Assembly (NCBI GenBank): GCA_034509425.1
Contig: JAVTVJ010000829.1
Coordinates: forward strand, 62,001 to 126,000
DNA from: Eopsaltria australis
Taxonomy: Eukaryota; Chordata; Aves; Passeriformes; Petroicidae
DNA length: 64,000 nucleotides
Reading direction: 5' to 3'
A program made the position numbers and the translations under genes. This document shows positions 48,201 to 60,417 of the stretch, piece by piece. The notes under the pieces are model-generated. The model did not search any database and was not told the DNA's origin. It saw nothing but the letters and a program-made list of their open reading frames with translations. Numbering within the stretch: the first letter of the stretch is position 1; every line of letters starts with the position of its first letter.

Positions 48201-51200
48201 AAGCAATAAACAGGTGTTATCTACAAACAACATGCATAATAGACAAAAAATAAGCTTTCTGGAAGATTTTTAGTCCAAGTTTCTTTAAATATAAAGATTT
48301 TAAAAATCTGCTTAGGGAGGCTGGTGCAAACTCTTTTACTAATCTGACTATAAACTGTTTAAATTTAGAATTTGACTACCCTTTTTGGTATTTTGTTTTG
48401 CATATAAAAGTCATAGCAATTGGCTCATTTGCACTTTACAAAGCTTCCTCTGCTCTACTAATAGATGCTATAAATAATTTAGTGCAACACTGGGTGCATA
48501 GACTTGTGTGTTTTCCCCTTGGAAAATAATAATCTAGTTTTCTTACCTTACTCTCTCCTCATTGCAGATACACTGGTTATATTATGCAGTCAATATTTCA
48601 CCTGAAATCTGAAAGCAAGCAAACCCAGCAATTTTAAATAGGTAAGTAAAACTGCACACAGACACAGCGTGTGTCCTTCCACTTGTGGATGGGACAAACC
48701 ATTTAGGTGAATCTAGCATCTTTGAAGTCCTCACATTGCTGTTAACTACTTTTTGCAGACTCATAAAACTAAGTGGGACTAGAGAAGATAATCTAGACTG
48801 ACCTCCTGTGTATCAGTAGCTGTTGTATTCCATTGAATTCTAGCAATGTGTGACCTAGGCAGGGCAATGAAGCCAATTCTGAGCAACATTCTTCTCCTGT
48901 TATCAAGAGACAGCAGCTTTTTATCTCCTCACCACTTTGTTCCACTGGTTGACTACCCTGACTGCTAAAAATGGGTAGCTTATTTCTAATATGAATTTGG
49001 TTTTTAACTACTAGGCATTATTTCTTGTTTCTGTCTTTCTCTACTAGCATAAAGAGCCCTTTTCATATCCTTTCCCTGAAGGAACCTCATTTACAGAGGT
49101 TATGTTGTCTCTTAGCCAATTTCTTGGCTAAGTAAGTAGAGTGAGTTCTCTAAAGCATCCTTTCTGGCACTATCCTATAGATCTCAAATTTTTCAGGAAA
49201 TTCAAAAAAAGTATTTTCCTGTGGGGGTTTAATTCAGTGATTTAAAGGTGGCCCTCAGTCCCACAGGTCTTGAGTCTTAACACAGGCCAAGAAAAGGATG
49301 CAGAGGAAATGCATGGAGCCAGTGGGACAAGAGAGCCACCATGACAAGCAGCTATCTCAGTACACACAGGGATTAACTGTTAACAAGCTTTTTGTAGGCA
49401 TTTTGCAGGCATCCTGGCAAAGCAGAGTTTTAATGAAGGACTTGAAGGAGGATAATGATGGAGCTTCGCAGATGTTTACAGGTAGCTTCACCCAAGCACA
49501 AGTCATTAGCTCTTATAATACTGTTTTTGATGGGTGGAGGGGTTTCAGAGGGTGACTGAATGAGGTAGTTTGGGTACTCTGAGCAGCACACAGACAGCTG
49601 TGGGACAGCACAGTGCTGCAAACATGCCCAGCCCTCTCCACACAGTTCATTAGCCAAGCCACAGTACCACAGTGCATTGTGGCCAATACTTCACAGGGTT
49701 TTTAATAGGGAGCAGAGCCATCTCTCTGCCTTGGTACTCTGCAGATACTCCCTGAAATGCCTGCAAAGGTTATGGATAGTGAAATATGGTAGGATTGTTT
49801 TATTTACTTCCCTCTGCATCTAGAAGTTTCTTGATAATACATTGCCTTTTCGTGGTCATATTTAAGAATGGGAAATAGCATATTGATTTTGTCATGCCAG
49901 TGAAGAAATGTGAACCTGTCAATGTCTACATTTACTCCATCCAGCAGGCTGGTCCTCCATCTCTCTGCCAAATGTAATGTGCTTTATTGGAGAGACAGGA
50001 AAAAAATATTTTGGACAATTAATCAACATTCAGTCTGGCTGCAACAGTTCAACAGTATGTAATAAAATGCTTTTTCTTTTTACCCCGAAATGCTCGTTTC
50101 TAGTTTGAAACTAAACCATTCTGTTAGCAAGCTCTGGGCAGCTACACAGCCACAATCACTTCAAGCTGGTATAAAATCTTAAACAAATATGATTTTAAAC
50201 TAAATTGAGGGAATTTATTTTCTAATTAAATGCTCTGCCTTTTGCATTGGTCTCTATCCAGTCTATGTCTTTATTTTCAAATGTCAAAGCTCACCACTTA
50301 CGCTGATTTCTACAGAAAAATGTGGTATTTCAAAAATTACTCTTGTGCTTGCTGTGTCCGGGTATCTTTTTTGAACTATCTCTGTAGGCAAGAAGAGATC
50401 TTAGGTTTTATCCCCAGAGGGTTACTCCTTGTATTCACCTGATTTTCAAACCTAATCTTAGAGACTCTTGAGACTTCCTCAGTTTTGTTATTTCAAGGAT
50501 AAAAGACTGGGCCTGAATTCTGAGTCCACAATAGAAAGCCAAGAGGCAAAGGGAAGACTTCTACAACGGCCAGTGTACTTGCTATGAAGGGGCACAGGGA
50601 GAAGCAGGAACAAAATATATTCCTTCTGGGATATCCCTGCCTTCCCTTACAACAATCCAAACACAACCCCTCTTCAAATGGCAGTATTTGTTATATGTAT
50701 GACTTCCAGTGATCCCTCAGAAATAGTCAAGAAACTGCCTGTGACTCTATGGCCACGGTCAGAAGATCTAATACCTTATACCTTCAGCCAGCTGTGCCTA
50801 CATTTGCATGGCATGAAAATTCTAACCTTTATCCTTGTCACTGAATCTTTTATCAGAGCTAAATCTGAATTTGGGGAGATAAGAGGAAATGCCAGCAGCC
50901 TCTACTCTTTGCTTTAAAGATTTAAAGTGGAGTTCTGATTTATTGGAAATTGAGGACTGGTCTGTCAGTACGGACTTCCCAAGGTACCTGTGCACATCTT
51001 CCTCACCTGTACAGTCAGATTTATATTTTGCTTGAAATCCAAGGTGTATTTGCTCTGAGAGAGTAACTTTATGTTTTGGTCTGATACTGGATATTTTTGG
51101 CTTCTGGACCTCACCACCCTACGTGGCTCCCATGAAATGAGGGACTAGAGCCAAATGAGGCAGCAAAAAGCTGGCATGTGAAGCTTTCTAAGGACAAGAC

Positions 51201-51710
51201 AGTAGCACAGACTAGTGAACTATTTCACTCTTAATACAAGCAGTTTTAAAGCCAGATTGAGCCTTTGAGTATAGAAAAACTAGAGAAGTGATTTTGCTTA
51301 ACTTCTCTAGCTATGAAGATTAGATGCTTATTTTTTGACTACACACTCCCTCTGACTCAGAAATAATCACTGTAACTACATTATTCTATCCTTATCTTCT
51401 GAGAGGCTGAGACTGATGAGAGATAAGGTAAGTAATCTAACTGGCCTACACACAGTCTTCATTTTCTTAAAATAATTAAAGCAATATATTAAAATACAAA
51501 GAATGTGACTCATTAATAAGAGTGATAATATAATTGTCTCTGCATGACTGTGACACTAATCCAATCATAAATTGATTTCTAGGAGGAAATAAAGAGCTAT
51601 CATTTCAGTATCTTAGGTCATCAGTTACATCTAACTTATATCTTGTTCCTGAGGAGGATTTTCTTGACTGGTATTGCCTAATTATACTTCAAAATTTTGC
51701 CTTTTAGCAG
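42214..51710. other. Nine kilobases without a recognised gene or element
   Basis: Frames of 97 codons (43483-43776 minus) and 105 codons (43864-44181 plus) are the longest and match nothing I know. An A+T-rich TATA tract lies at about 45445-45489. Several stretches (about 46860-46960 and 48030-48260) look like unique sequence with homeobox-type cores. No CR1 tail or LTR end was found. Confidence 0.5.
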
Positions 51711-51712
51711 AT

Positions 51713-51754
51713 TGTCATCTATTTAAATCAAAAACTGTTATCTATTTAAATCAA
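51713..51754 (+). repeat. Imperfect tandem duplication
   Basis: A unit beginning TGTCATCTATTTAAATCAA (51713-51735) is followed directly by TGTTATCTATTTAAATCAA (51736-51754). It differs at one base and lacks the last four bases. Confidence 0.9.
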
Positions 51755-54060
51755 GGGTTATTATTCTACATTTACGGATAGAAGAAAACAGTAGAGAGAA
51801 AGCTCTGAACTCTTCTAGCTAGCAGAGACTTAAAGAACGAATTTAGGGTATAGCTTTGGACAAACCACCTCACCACAACTACCACTATCACAAAACCCTC
51901 TTTTTTTTGAAGTGCAAATACTGCTAAGTAGAGAAGAACCTGTCTATTTATCCTTTGAATATCTCCCAGTTCCTGCCCTCTCTCCCTTTATCCATTGTTT
52001 TTTGAAGTGAAGAAACTGCTCACCAACTTGTCTATTGCAAACAGTACCTACCAATTAAAACTTCTCACAAATGAAAGTGAACTCAAAGAACATGGGCACC
52101 AACAGAAGAACAATGTATAGAAAAGTCTGAAATTGAGAGTTTAGCCAGGGAATTTTAGCTCCTTACTTTTAACCGGCTCGGAGGTCTGTTTTCTTTTATT
52201 TACATGTTAGAAACATTTTACATTGGCTGTGTTTTATTTTCCAGCTGTCAGAGTTAGAAACAAACCTAGTTTATCCTTGGTGGTGTTTGTACTTTTATTT
52301 GAAACTGCTTCATATTAGACATTTTGAAGTCTAGAGCACATTATTTTTTTATCATTCAAACTGAATTTATAAAGCCAAAGAAAGACATTTCAATGCATTC
52401 TGTCTATGCAAACTTAGCTGACTGCAAACATAAAAATTGTAATAAGTTTTTAAAAAGTTTTTCTAAATCAAATTCACTTTCCTCAAAAATGTATTTGAAA
52501 ATGAAAGCAAAAGCCTTTACTTTGGCATTTTAAATTATGTTCTTGTTTTCAATCAACTGTGACTTTCCCCAAAGGAAAAGTCCCAGTTACACTGCATGTA
52601 ATACTTAAAGCCTCACAATTTCTGAGATTAGCATGAGTTGAAGAGTCAAGTAGGTATGAATTCTTTCCTTTTTGGAGACTAACTTGCAAGAATTTTGTCC
52701 TTTTTTCTGACACTTTGAGAAGAGAGTCTTTTTCCTGTCTTCTTTCATCAAGAAGAAAAAGATCCTTGAAAATCTCAATAAGGAGGATGCCAGCAGCAAG
52801 AAAGAAAGCAAAACAGAGTTCGAAAACTGTGTAAAAAAAGCAAAGCAGCAGAGAAAACTTATTCATTACTCCCCTTAGCAGGAAATTAAGTCTGGAATGT
52901 TAGGCTGCTTTTGCTATGTTCAGTCCCTTAGGTTTCATCAGCAGCTTGGTCAGGGTGCAAACCAGGCAAGCAAGAGGAAATTAAATAAACCTCAGAGAAA
53001 ATACTAAAGTACAGAATTACCACTTCCCTGCAGAGGATGACTAGTTAGTTAAGCTGATGATGACGAGACTGCAAAGTTTGTGTACAGACCCCTCACATTT
53101 CTTTTCAAAAGAAAGGAAATAACAGCTAATATTGCTATTAGTGGCTCCCCACCCCCCCAGTAAAGTATGTAACACTGCAAATCTTCTCCATGGGTGGATT
53201 TTTTTTTTTTTTCCAGAAGGGTATAATTTTATGAAATGCAGTGAAGAATTTGAAGTTCACATACCAATATTCACAATATCCCAGTCCTATTGTGCTCCCT
53301 GATATAGAGCTGTTTGAGGGATAAAATTAATATACTTCATCTGAAGATAGGAAAAAATATATTTATTTGTCTGCTTCTTCTATAAAACACTCAAAATTTT
53401 TTCCTACAGAAAGGCTTCCTCTTCCTCAGATATATTTAGTTTTAAATTTACTCAGTGCTCAATAGGGAAAAATTACACAGCCTAATAGATCTCGCTCTAT
53501 TCCGTTCTCATATTCTCCTTTCTGTATTGACTAGTCAATACGCGTATATTTTGTTGTTTCTTTATATGGACTCTCTTGTTACATTTCTGTTCTTTCTACC
53601 TGTATTTCAAAACTCTCAGAAGACAAATTTTTGAGAAAAAACAATTTGCTAAGATAAAATCCAGCTTCCATTTTCAAAGACTGCTTTTACCATTCTTCAC
53701 TGTTACCAAATTTGCTATTTTTTTTTTAAACAACCACATGATTTGGTAATTTCTATGCAGGCAGTTCACAGGCTATATAAATCTACGAGATAATTGTAGA
53801 ATAAATGATATAATTGCATATAACATCACTCTGCATTCTGTATACATCTGTAGCTAAAAATTACAATGTAATCATATACACATAAATGTTTAGTTATCTG
53901 GCAATTATAGCATAATTGTTACAGTTTCTTGTATGGAAGAATGTTTTGGTACTTTCTGCACTGTAAATCTGGCTTTATGTGAATTATCTTTGTTTGCGAG
54001 TTTTGAATTAAAAAAGGTGATAACCTCACAAAGAGGCAACTGGCAGAGAACTTCATGAGT
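51755..54060. other. Unannotated DNA
   Basis: A T14 run lies at 53199-53212. A 105-codon minus frame (52549-52866) begins with a hydrophobic stretch but shows no family resemblance and overlaps another minus frame; I treat it as chance. Confidence 0.5.
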
Positions 54061-54061
54061 G

Positions 54062-54353
54062 TATATAAAGGAAGGGTCAATGTACCTAGAGGATGGATCC
54101 AGACTCTTCTCAGTGGTACCCAGCAATAGGACAAGAGGCAAGGGACAGAAACTGATGCACAGGAAGTTCCACCTTAATACAAGAAAGAACTTCTTTACTG
54201 TGAGTGGCTGAGCACTGGAACAAGTTGCCCAGAGAGGTTGTCTGGACAGAGTCCTGTGCCAGGTGCTCTAGGATGACCCTGCTTGAGCAGGGGAGTCGGA
54301 CCAGATAACCCACTGTGGTCCTTCCAACCTGCCCCATTCTGTAATTCTGTGAT
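54062..54353 (+). mobile_element. CR1 LINE 3' end
   Basis: This short 5'-truncated copy carries the last codons of ORF2, including Arg-Thr-Arg near 54130 and an N-terminal-of-UTR block around 54210-54245, and then the 3' UTR. It ends with ATTCTGTA (54336-54343), ATTCTGTG (54344-54351) and AT. The 75-78-codon minus frames overlapping it are shadows. Confidence 0.9.
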
Positions 54354-56465
54354 AACTATTTAACCCACAGTGGTCATCTTTTTTTTTTTTTCCCTCCCTA
54401 CATCTAAATTGGTAATGTAAATTCAGTTGGTTTTAAGCATGTAGTTAAGAAAAATCCTCTCTTCAAAGTACTTAGGATAAAGGTGCTCATTAAAGTAGTT
54501 TACTTCAAAGTACATCCATTCCAATGAACAGCGAGTATTTGTCAATTTCATTGGAATAAATTTAAGCAACAACTCCTTACTATAATAGGCTGCAAAATTA
54601 CACTTCCTCATACTTTTTGCTCTGCATTCACTCCTTTGTCTGTTAATACTAATATAAATATATGTAAAAGTATTACTTATATCCTAAGGCTATCTTGATA
54701 TTAGCCAGTAAAGTGCACTTCTGTAGAGAAAGGTCAATATGATTTTTCATTCTTCCTAACTAAACTCCAGGTTTCCCTCTTAACATGTTGCTAAGGCCGA
54801 GATATTGGGGCTGATCTCACCAGCTTTTTTGTCATCATAAGAAGACAAAGGGCTGAAATTCTTCAAACAAGGAACTGAAATAAAGTCTCTTGGGAGCTTC
54901 GTGACTTTTCTCAGTAAGTTTAACAGAGTAGGATTAAGGAGAGGCAACTGTACCACCGCCTGCAGATATAACAGTAAAAGAAACTAGTGAATCCACATTA
55001 TCATTTCCTACCAATTAACTGTAACTGCATCAGCCATTTACTGGATTTGGCAAGTAAACAGTATAGTTATCTTTAAAAGGTTGTGCCAGTATTCTAAAAA
55101 TTAACACAAGTTATTAAATAAGATCTAGATGCTTGAGAAGTCCTTGGTAATTTTTGGGACATATAATATTTGACCAATTATACCCATATATACAGTCATC
55201 AGAGTTTATAATTTCTAAGACAGAGTTCTCTCCAGTCATTGTCTATAATTACAGTATAGTATCAGGAGTAAAGGTTAAAAAAAAAAGGAGTGACTTGAGA
55301 AACATTTCAACATTTCAATAGGAGAGGAATAATTGGACAATGTGGAGCATGAATTTTATAATCTAAAGAGGCTGAAATTCTCCAGGAGTACAGCAGATGA
55401 TTGAAAAGGCTCAAGCCAGATAATTTTATCTTTATGAAGCCAAGAGGAAACACTGAAAAGAAAAATGGTATAAGGTAGGTATTCTCATTTTAACATTGCT
55501 GAATTTGAGATTAATTTAAAAATCAACAGTTGAATGAGAAAGGGCAAGCTAGTTAACATTATGTTACTGAAATTTAACAAGCATTGTAATTCAAGAAATG
55601 AATTCATGTAGTACATATTTGAGAGTGTTAAGACAAATAGACTCTTCTGAAATCTTTGACAAATCCTTAACCTCAGATTAGAATGTGACAGGTATCAGAT
55701 GCCTGTCAAAACCTGTATGAAATGCACAACTAAGAGAAAGAAAAGCATTGGATTTACATCTTGGGTTAGATTTGGAAAAAGAATATGATGATGCCAGGCT
55801 GCATAAGAAAGAGATAAGCTTATAATATTGGGGTGGGGGCAGGGGAAATTTCTTGCCACTATGTCTCAGACCATAGAATTTTCCGGAGCAAATCCAAAAT
55901 CTAAAAATATTTCAATAAAAAAACCTAATCAAGGTAAGACAGCAAGAAGCATAATGAAATAAAGTACAACCTTTCAGAAGAACATTATATCCAAGGAAAA
56001 CTAAAACTTAAAATATAAAATCTGAAACTTCCTAAGGAAAAAAAAAGCACTTTTAAAAAAGAAGAAGAATTTGTGAGAACAGTGATTGGTTCAACATCCT
56101 ATGGTCTGAAAATGAGAGAACTCATTCCATATGCTTCTGTTGTTTATACACAAGTTAATGTCACATCTGAAAATGTAGAAAATATTTGAAAGTTAAAACA
56201 GTCTTGGATAGCCACAGGTATAGATAAGAAACGTTCAGATAAGCCACAAGATGAATGCTCCCTATTGAGGGGAAATAAAGGCAAAACAAAATCCCAGAAA
56301 GACATAGTTTGAGTCGTTGCAGAAATGGAACACACATTGCAGGGCTGGAATTGTATCAGACCTTAAATCTCACTGAGAGGGATTATAGTGCAGAGGCAGA
56401 AGGCTGATGAGATGAAAAGCAGAAATGACAAAATAGGATTAAGTGGAACTACAGAATACAAAAGG
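54354..56465. other. Unannotated DNA after the CR1 tail
   Basis: A T13 run lies at 54379-54391, just after a short echo of the CR1 UTR at 54361-54376. The rest is A+T-rich and unrecognised. Confidence 0.5.
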
Positions 56466-56869
56466 TGTTACAACAGAGTTTAGGGGTGGGGTAGCAGCAA
56501 AATCAAAGCCACAGCACACCATCCTACACAATTTAAAATTTATTTACTAACCAGGATGACTTTAGTGGTGGGTAGCAGTTTCTGTTCAACACACCACACT
56601 CATACACATGCTATACAAATACACCCCAGCCACTGCTTCAGCTTCAGCTTGAGCCTCAGGGCAGCAGGACTCTTCACAGAAGGACAGTGCCTGGATCCTG
56701 GCTAGTGTCCTGGATTTAGCACAGTGCTTTCACCTTGGACTTAGCCCTCTGGGCTCCAGGGAAGGTCTTCCTGTCAAGGAGCTTTACCTCTTTGTTGCTT
56801 TCTAATGTTGATGATCAGGCTGACTTTCCAAAGGTCTTTCCAGTCTGTCACCCCAGGACAGACACCTTT
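56461..56869. other. Unclassified G+C-richer segment with short inverted ends
   Basis: The segment is bounded by AAAGGTGT (56461-56468) and its reverse complement ACACCTTT (56862-56869). It contains TTTATT (AATAAA on the minus strand) near 56539. Read on the minus strand its start, TGTCCTGGGGTGACA at 56860, resembles an LTR opening, but no target duplication supports that. It could be an old LTR, a small DNA transposon or neither. Confidence 0.22.
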
Positions 56870-59800
56870 GAATTTCTCTGTATATAAACCCAGCTACTTG
56901 TTTCTACATGGTTTTCTCTTATGTTCTGGCATCCTACCCTAAAAAAGACGTACAGTTCTTCAGAACAACTTGTGTTTCTTGGTTTTTTTCATGCACACCT
57001 ACTACACTAAAGGTGGGAAGATGTAGTTCTGACTTCCAGTTAAGGCTCCCCTATAAAATTATTTGCATTTTCCCAGCACATGCCATAATCACCTAATATT
57101 ACATAAGAGCTGAGCAGATTGCTAGAGGTCTCACTTAAGAGCTTCATGCTTTCAGGTAGGCTTTGATACATTACAAAAAGGGAAAAAAACACAAATTCTT
57201 GACAAGTTGAGAAGTTGCATAAATAAAATGCTAGTGTAATAGTGACACTTTCAAAAAAAATGGCATTCCCATCAGAATGAGACTCAAAAATGTTGTACAT
57301 ATTGCACGTACATATTGCATACAAGAACAAGGAAACTTTATAAATCATCCACAGTTCAAATAGATGTTTTTATATGTGCTTGAAAATACATATTGATTTT
57401 GGATTATGATTCCCACTTAGCTGAAGAATAAAGAATAAAAAACCACAGCCATTACAAATTTGATTTAATGTACAAATCAATATTTGCAAGATATGACACG
57501 ACCCACAGTAAGGACATAGAAGAAACAAGTTTTAAAAATTTGCAAAGATTTATTATTTTTGGTATACTTTTCCAGGTCCAAGACAGACGCAGTCAAAACA
57601 TTAAAAAAAAGACTATCAAAATTACTTGAAGGATTTCTTAAAAGCCTGCCCTACTGGTTTGTTGTGCTGTTACTGTTCTGGTAAGTTATAGGACAGTACC
57701 TCTTGAATCTAAATTCCTAATGACCTTATGTTATGTAGAAAATGAGAGGAAATATTTAAATAAAAGCTATTAAAAGTGGGAGTTTCTTTAAAGCATAATG
57801 AAAAGAGCAAACAGAGGAGACCAAAAGGTTAAATCTGCAATGACATAGCCATCTAACAAGACAAACTCGAAAATTTAAAATGTGGAGCTTTTCCTCAAAA
57901 GATGTCCCTTTTTGTTAAAAAGGTTAAACACCAGTGCCTGATATAAGAGCGAAACATGAAGAGCAGAGCCAAGGTGAAGAAGGTCAGGCAGAAGAGTAGG
58001 ACCAGGTTTTACCAAAGGAAAGTTCTAAACAGAGCAATGCAGGGACTGAGAACAGCTCTGTACAGCCTGCAATATATGCAGCACCTCAGAGATCTCAGAT
58101 ATATGAGGTACTATCCCACAGACTGACGGAAAATACAGGTGCATCTTGAAATATATATTATTTACACACTGTATACATATTATATGTGTACATTTCTTTC
58201 GTCTATAAGTAGTGTCTTTTTCTAATTATCCGCAATAATTTCAAATCAAATAAGTCAAAAATTAACTCTAATTATTTTTGCGATAAAAGAATTCAAGAGA
58301 ATCAAAATCGGTGTCAAAAATACACAAAGCAGAAATTCAGATCCCTGAAATAATTGTCAGGCTGCCTCTAAATGGAACTGAAGACCTGCACCACAACAAT
58401 ACATATAAATAAAATGCATATAAAACCCTGCCAGCACCCATAACATGCCACCATCGTCTCCAGGAATTTTGCCTTCATAACACACCACCTCCTGCAGAAG
58501 AGAATATGCAGAGAGAAGGTGACATGAATAGATGAAAATGGAGAGAAAGGCTGACTAAGAGCAAATGGAAAACTTTTTATTTCTTCAGTTGTTCTGGATG
58601 AACTCCTGATCTGTCTTTGAGCATTTTGATGCTAAAATAAAGACTGAAAAGTCTACCTTTCACCTTCAGAATTCATAGACCTTCAACCAGTACTTGCTAA
58701 CTGAGGTTCTTAAGGTCACTCTAGAGAAGGCCTCCTTTCCCAGTGTATACAGAGGGTGCTGAAAAGCCTGATGATTTTAAAGTTTAAAGATAAGCGCAGA
58801 GCAATCTGTGCATCATGTCCTTAGTTACTCAATTATTTTTGAGTAGTACTGAACTCAGAGTTGAAGAGATCAAGAGTTCAGAAACTCCAAATAGTATAAA
58901 TTATCTGCTGACAAGTTCAGTTTTAGTTAAAGTACAAGCAAAGGTACTATGTGCAAAGCAGGATCTATAGAGGGTCTTCAGCTTTTACACACTCTAATTT
59001 CCTGAAAGTAAGGACCATTCAAATATCCATACACAAATTGGGGTTTTTTTTAATCCTTTAAAAACTCCATTGTGAGGCCTAAAATTGTTCAGAAATGTTT
59101 TTCATTGAAGCAAATTCTAATGGCTGTCACTATGATTTAAGGTCTCCTACAGAATCTCTCACATAAGTTATACCTGCCTAAATTACTTTGGACCTAATTT
59201 TAGATAAAATGCTATAGCAAGAGTTCAATAAATGCATGAGTAAGCAAAGAAAAGCAAAGCAGGTATTTAACATTTGTGACTGGTGCTAGCTTTCCACAAT
59301 ACTTGAAAAAAAGTACATTTGGCTTGTTAATTGGGTTTCATACTAAAAATGAATGTTCATTGATCATCTCTCTAAAAGGCTTGTCATTGTATTACCACCA
59401 GGTAATAAAACAACCTAATGCCAATCAATGCCAGATGCATTTCTTTATAAAACATTTTCTTATCCCTTGGCTTGATACTTGGTAGTTAGGAGAAGAACCC
59501 TCAGGATGAACACATACTTCAGCCAGGATTATTTTAATACTGGATTAAAAAAAAATTAAATTAGATAGATGCTCTGTTAGAAAAACATAGATATGCCATA
59601 GTGATATGTATTGAAATTGTACCTGTGGTGTCTTCTTTTCTTTTTGCTAATAAAACTTTGAGGGGATTTTTCCATGACAACTGTGTTTTTCAGTCTGTTC
59701 TGTTAACTTAAAAATTGCAGCAAAAATAAAATATCCTGGCAATAAATCTTTTAATCTGAGAATAGAGAGGAAAAACTAAGCAAGTGCAAGAATTGTTGAA

Positions 59801-60393
59801 CTCTGAGATTTTTGCACACTTACAGGTTCCATGCACTCTCACCCTGAGTTAGGGCATCAAATATTCAGCCTCCTTTGGCATAGGACAAGTAAGTTCCTAG
59901 ACCAAGAACATATACCCTAACAGATGACTATAAAGGACTCCTTGCTTTAGCTACAGGATCACAGATAGATATTATTCCCCTTATTTTCATTGTCAGTTTA
60001 ATTTCATACTTTATTTTATTCAGTCAGAACCATAAGAATCACATAATTTCTAGTGGAAATCACACAACATCCAGCTTTATGTAACTTTCACCAACCCCTG
60101 AAAATTGGTTTTTAGAACTATCATTCTGCTTCACCAAATCCCTTTGAAATCAATGTGATTTTCAGAGCAGAGTGACTGACAGATGGGACCCTTAATCGAT
60201 AGGGAGGAGTAATTTTGAATACAGATTAAAGGCACAAACACCACAAGTCATAAGATAAACAATATTTAATACTCTACAGAAGACATTTTTTCCAAATATT
60301 AAATGTACCTAAAAATCAATTAAAATAAATAAAATGGCCTTCTCTAAATAAGCAACAGCAGCATTACTCTCTAAGCCATGTCTTTCACTTGAC
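56870..60393. other. Unannotated DNA
   Basis: A+T-rich sequence. The 102-codon minus frame at 57040-57348 is unrecognised. No repeat is identified. Confidence 0.5.
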
Positions 60394-60417
60394 TGAGCTG
60401 AACTGCAGTTCAGCTCA
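60394..60417. repeat. Perfect 24-bp palindrome
   Basis: TGAGCTGAACTG at 60394-60405 is followed directly by its exact reverse complement to 60417, with no spacer. The centre is a PstI-type CTGCAG. It could form a cruciform or bind a dimeric protein. Confidence 0.97.
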
